From JBBRQP01 sp038226175 (lineage in GTDB: Bacteria; Cyanobacteriota; Cyanobacteriia; Gloeobacterales; Anthocerotibacteraceae): a stretch of DNA of 6,631 nucleotides. The notes below the pieces were generated by a model that did no database searches, was not told where the DNA came from, and worked only from the letters and a program-made list of their open reading frames with translations. Location of the stretch: assembly GCA_038226175.1 (NCBI GenBank), contig JBBRQP010000123.1, positions 1 through 6,631 on the forward strand, in the 5' to 3' direction. This document shows, one piece after another, positions 4,546 through 6,631 of the stretch (the first letter of the stretch is position 1; the number at the start of each line of letters is the position of its first letter). The translations under genes and the position numbers were made by a program.

Positions 4546-5819
4546 TTCATCCAGTGCAAAACATTCTTGATGTGCTCCGAATTTGCCACTACATCAGGAT
4601 TGTTCGCATAGTACTCTTTTTTCTGATCCCAATGCGCAGCTTTTGATGCAGTTACTTCTAGCAAATAAAGTGCTTTGTAATCCCTGCCATGTCCACTTGA
4701 ATATGAATACACATCAGGATTGTAGCCGTATGCAATCTGTTCTGAGGTTGGGTGCTTAATTCCGTGCGTTGCTAAATCTTCAACAATAGTCGCAGTTTTT
4801 GCAGCTACTATCATTGGCACACACTCTGGATCTAGCAAAGCTTTCATTTCGTGACCTGGACCACTATACCCTTTGGATTCAAGAAAGTGCTTTAGCTGTG
4901 GATACTTTGCCTCAAACTCCTGAATGCCCTTGACTGTTATCTGCGCCATGCCCAAAGTAGGGTTAGCTCCAAGCGATTTACCATCAGTAGCGGCTATGTC
5001 TTGTGCCAAGTCTTCCCGGCCATAGCAGGCTAACTCATTTCTCGTATAAGCCTTTAGTAAAGCAATTGGTGCGCCTTTCAATTGACTGGAAAAAGCCATC
5101 GCTGCCTGTTCCCACGCTTGAGAATTAGCGGCGGTGGTTGATTCCATCAACTGACTTTCCAACCCGTTCAATGGTTTTTCTGTGGCATTCCAGATCTGGA
5201 GTTCAGCCCTAACAATGAAGTCCGGCAGTAACGTAGGAGGCGGCATGTACCCGTCCAACGCCTGTGCAATCTTTTGTTGTTTTGAAAAATCACTCCCGAC
5301 GCGCTGGAGCGTTTGCTCAAACTTAGGTACTTCCGGCTCTATGTTCGCGGTCAGTAACGTTTGCTCATGGACGCTATCGAACAGCTCAAACTTTTGCGCC
5401 GGTTGTTTGGTGGTGCCGTAAAGATTGGTGGCTGACTCGTCTTGACCAAGCTTATGGACTTCTTGGGCGCGTTGCCATCTGGCTTGATTGCCGTTGTCAG
5501 CGATCACGCCGCCGCGCTGAGCAACCTCGGGCGCGGCTGGAAGCTCCCAAGGCTTTACTGAGTCTTTGTTTTCTGGTTTCTCCGGCATTGGGCTAGCTCT
5601 GGGCTTGTAGACTCCTATGTACCCAGTTTGGGTTTCTGTTGGACCAGCAAATAGGTCAAGATTGCCAAACATGGCTGTTATGTCATTGCTTGGCTGAGAA
5701 TGATTGAACAGGCTGTGCATGTCGTTGGCATTCCAGGAGCTTGCTGCTATGCTCGCGTAAGTAGCTGCCCCGACGCGATCAGGGCGGCTATTGCTCTCTT
5801 GAATTTCTAGATTTGCCAT
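4542..5819 (-). CDS. Lytic-transglycosylase-like protein with long disordered N-terminus
   Basis: This 425-residue protein has two parts. Residues 1 to about 200 are low-complexity, rich in P, Q, N, S and E, with no signal peptide or membrane helix. Residues about 245-395 carry a lysozyme/soluble-transglycosylase-like pattern. This consists of a helix with the candidate catalytic glutamate E262 (TRNELACYG), then TLGMAQI (288-294), comparable to the family's GxxQI turn, and AYGYNPD (363-369), where family members have a YN motif, followed by YKALYLLEV. The role would be cleavage of peptidoglycan glycan strands. The start is ATG at 5819 with no strong ribosome site; a later ATG (residue 34) is not better. 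The gene overlaps the membrane-protein gene at 4545 by ATGA. It could be an endolysin, a secreted effector or a particle-associated hydrolase. The fold call is moderate; the export route is unknown. Confidence 0.6.
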   Translation of the reverse strand: MANLEIQESNSRPDRVGAATYASIAASSWNANDMHSLFNHSQPSNDITAMFGNLDLFAGPTETQTGYIGVYKPRASPMPEKPENKDSVKPWELPAAPEVAQRGGVIADNGNQARWQRAQEVHKLGQDESATNLYGTTKQPAQKFELFDSVHEQTLLTANIEPEVPKFEQTLQRVGSDFSKQQKIAQALDGYMPPPTLLPDFIVRAELQIWNATEKPLNGLESQLMESTTAANSQAWEQAAMAFSSQLKGAPIALLKAYTRNELACYGREDLAQDIAATDGKSLGANPTLGMAQITVKGIQEFEAKYPQLKHFLESKGYSGPGHEMKALLDPECVPMIVAAKTATIVEDLATHGIKHPTSEQIAYGYNPDVYSYSSGHGRDYKALYLLEVTASKAAHWDQKKEYYANNPDVVANSEHIKNVLHWMK

Positions 5820-6145
5820 TGGTAAATGTCTCTGAGTAGCTCCTGCTAATCAAATTACGCTCAAGATCTGGCAGGGAATTGGCAAATTCTCACGTACCGG
5901 GCGAAGGCAAAAGCCCCTTTAGCTCTAGCGCCGACAAAACTTATTAAACCCACAGAAGGAGAGTCACCACCGGTCTATGGGGATGGGCATAAGTTCAGTT
6001 GTTTACATATGAATTTTCTATGTCATGATAGGCGCAGATTAGGCTTGATTTCACGGGCCGTTAAAAGTAAATACAGAGCCCAGCTTAGTGCGGGCGTTAC
6101 TTCTCACCTTGTCTGGTGACTACACAGACTATCATGGTGAAATAG
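5820..6145. other. Divergent intergenic region, no gene recognised
   Basis: These 326 bp separate the leftward muramidase-like gene from the rightward receiver gene and must hold both promoters. For the right side the best candidate is TTGATT (6045-6050), a 17-bp spacer and TAAATA (6068-6073), a weak match. No convincing leftward promoter is visible. I see no riboswitch or tRNA, and no reading frame with a supported start. Confidence 0.4.
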
Positions 6146-6568
6146 TTGGCCGCTTTAATCCTTGCATTGCTAGAAGAACATACCAATGCCGAACAGGTGA
6201 AAACTTGTTTGGAGGATTGTGGTCATGAAGTATATGTGGTCAAAAATTTCGTCAAAGCAAAAGCCCATCTAAAGAGCCACGGTGCCGATTTGATCATCTC
6301 AGATGTTCATCTGGAAAACGGCGGAGACGTGTTTGACTTTCTGCGCTGGGTGAAAAAAAACGAAAAGACTAGCTCGATTCCTTTTGTGCTCTTCAGTTCG
6401 CAACCGACGCCTATCGCCAAACTCTTGGCGGATGGCGTACGCACAACAGCTCGCATACTAGGTGCTGCCAAATACATTGAGATGGAGATCTTTAACGCAG
6501 CAGAATTTATAGATCACATTCATTCAGTTTTACCGAAGGAAAAAATAAAACCGTCGATAAAAGTTTAG
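6146..6568 (+). CDS. Atypical receiver-only response regulator
   Basis: This 140-residue protein is a single receiver (CheY-like) domain without an output domain. Strand 1 is ALILALLEE, with E10/E11 in the place of the usual acidic pair. The phosphoacceptor is D53 in LIISDVHL, and S84/S85 in VLFSSQP take the switch Thr/Ser position. The conserved lysine before the last loop is missing: GAAKYIEME (106-114) has M113 where GAxxYLxKP has K. Phosphorylation may therefore be altered or signalling constitutive. The start is TTG at 6146: GGTGA (6136-6140) stands 5 nt upstream, the same motif and spacing as the next gene. An in-frame ATG at 6134 is followed by a TAG at 6143 and cannot extend the protein. 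The gene is probably cotranscribed with the gene at 6600. Confidence 0.75.
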   Translation: MAALILALLEEHTNAEQVKTCLEDCGHEVYVVKNFVKAKAHLKSHGADLIISDVHLENGGDVFDFLRWVKKNEKTSSIPFVLFSSQPTPIAKLLADGVRTTARILGAAKYIEMEIFNAAEFIDHIHSVLPKEKIKPSIKV

Positions 6569-6599
6569 AACGCTTACACAGACAAGTTTGGTGAATAAC

Positions 6600-6631
6600 A
6601 TGGATGCCCGAATATTAGTGACAATGGAACA
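6600..6631 (+). CDS. Partial gene at right edge, start only
   Basis: ATG at 6600 opens ten codons (MDARILVTME) before the window ends. GGTGA (6590-6594) lies 5 nt upstream, exactly as for the preceding receiver gene, and the hydrophobic ARILVTME could be a first receiver strand. The gap to the previous stop is 31 bp, so the two genes are likely one operon. With so little sequence, the product is a guess. Confidence 0.45.
   Translation, partial: MDARILVTME

Noticed and set aside
5940..6010. Possible riboswitch or leader peptide before the receiver gene
   Set aside because: No known riboswitch core could be matched, and the only short frame (ATG near 5980) has its AAGGAG-like motif too far upstream.

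Overview
This window looks like a plasmid replication and control backbone from a bacterium, with a short accessory section. The evidence is a KfrA-type coiled-coil DNA-binding protein, a replication initiator resembling the proteobacterial RPA/RepA family, an iteron block with dyads between them, and a divergently transcribed helix-turn-helix regulator beside the initiator. Base composition is moderate with an AT-leaning accessory half. Non-ATG starts (two TTG) and weak Shine-Dalgarno sites are frequent. I cannot fix the host. The replicon proteins resemble those of proteobacterial plasmids; the accessory genes give no firm taxonomic signal.

Layout. Positions 1-270 have no recognised gene but hold an 11-bp stem-loop (180-234) downstream of kfrA. 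kfrA runs leftward from 894 to 271, and a perfect 41-bp palindrome (936-976) lies just upstream over its promoter. Positions 977-1734 are non-coding and have origin character: a GC-rich alternating purine-pyrimidine tract, repeated CCGGAG/CTCCGG motifs, two hairpins (one a 115-bp dyad), and three identical 16-bp iterons spaced 22 and 33 bp apart just beyond the 3' end of repA. repA runs leftward from 2916 to 1735. Its promoter diverges from that of a rightward HTH regulator (3095-3649), and the shared 112-bp control region contains a nested set of palindromes.

The right half is accessory. A small two-helix membrane protein (3840-4112, +) faces a leftward two-gene unit: a 425-residue protein with a lytic-transglycosylase-like C-terminus (5819-4542) and, overlapping it by ATGA, a second small two-helix membrane protein (4545-4258). 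The two small proteins share topology and the spacing of several residues. Divergent from this unit, after 326 bp, is a receiver-only response-regulator-like protein (6146-6568, +) whose conserved lysine is missing, then the first ten codons of another gene cut by the window edge.

How the parts may work together: RepA presumably binds the iterons to start replication, while KfrA and the HTH protein look like autoregulators of backbone genes. The muramidase-like protein and its membrane partner could be a lysis pair or an effector-immunity pair, with the lone rightward membrane protein as a possible second immunity or holin-like gene. No relaxase, oriT, ParA ATPase, transposase, tRNA, rRNA or CRISPR array was seen. 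If the window is a complete circle, the truncated last gene would read through the junction and end at position 124.
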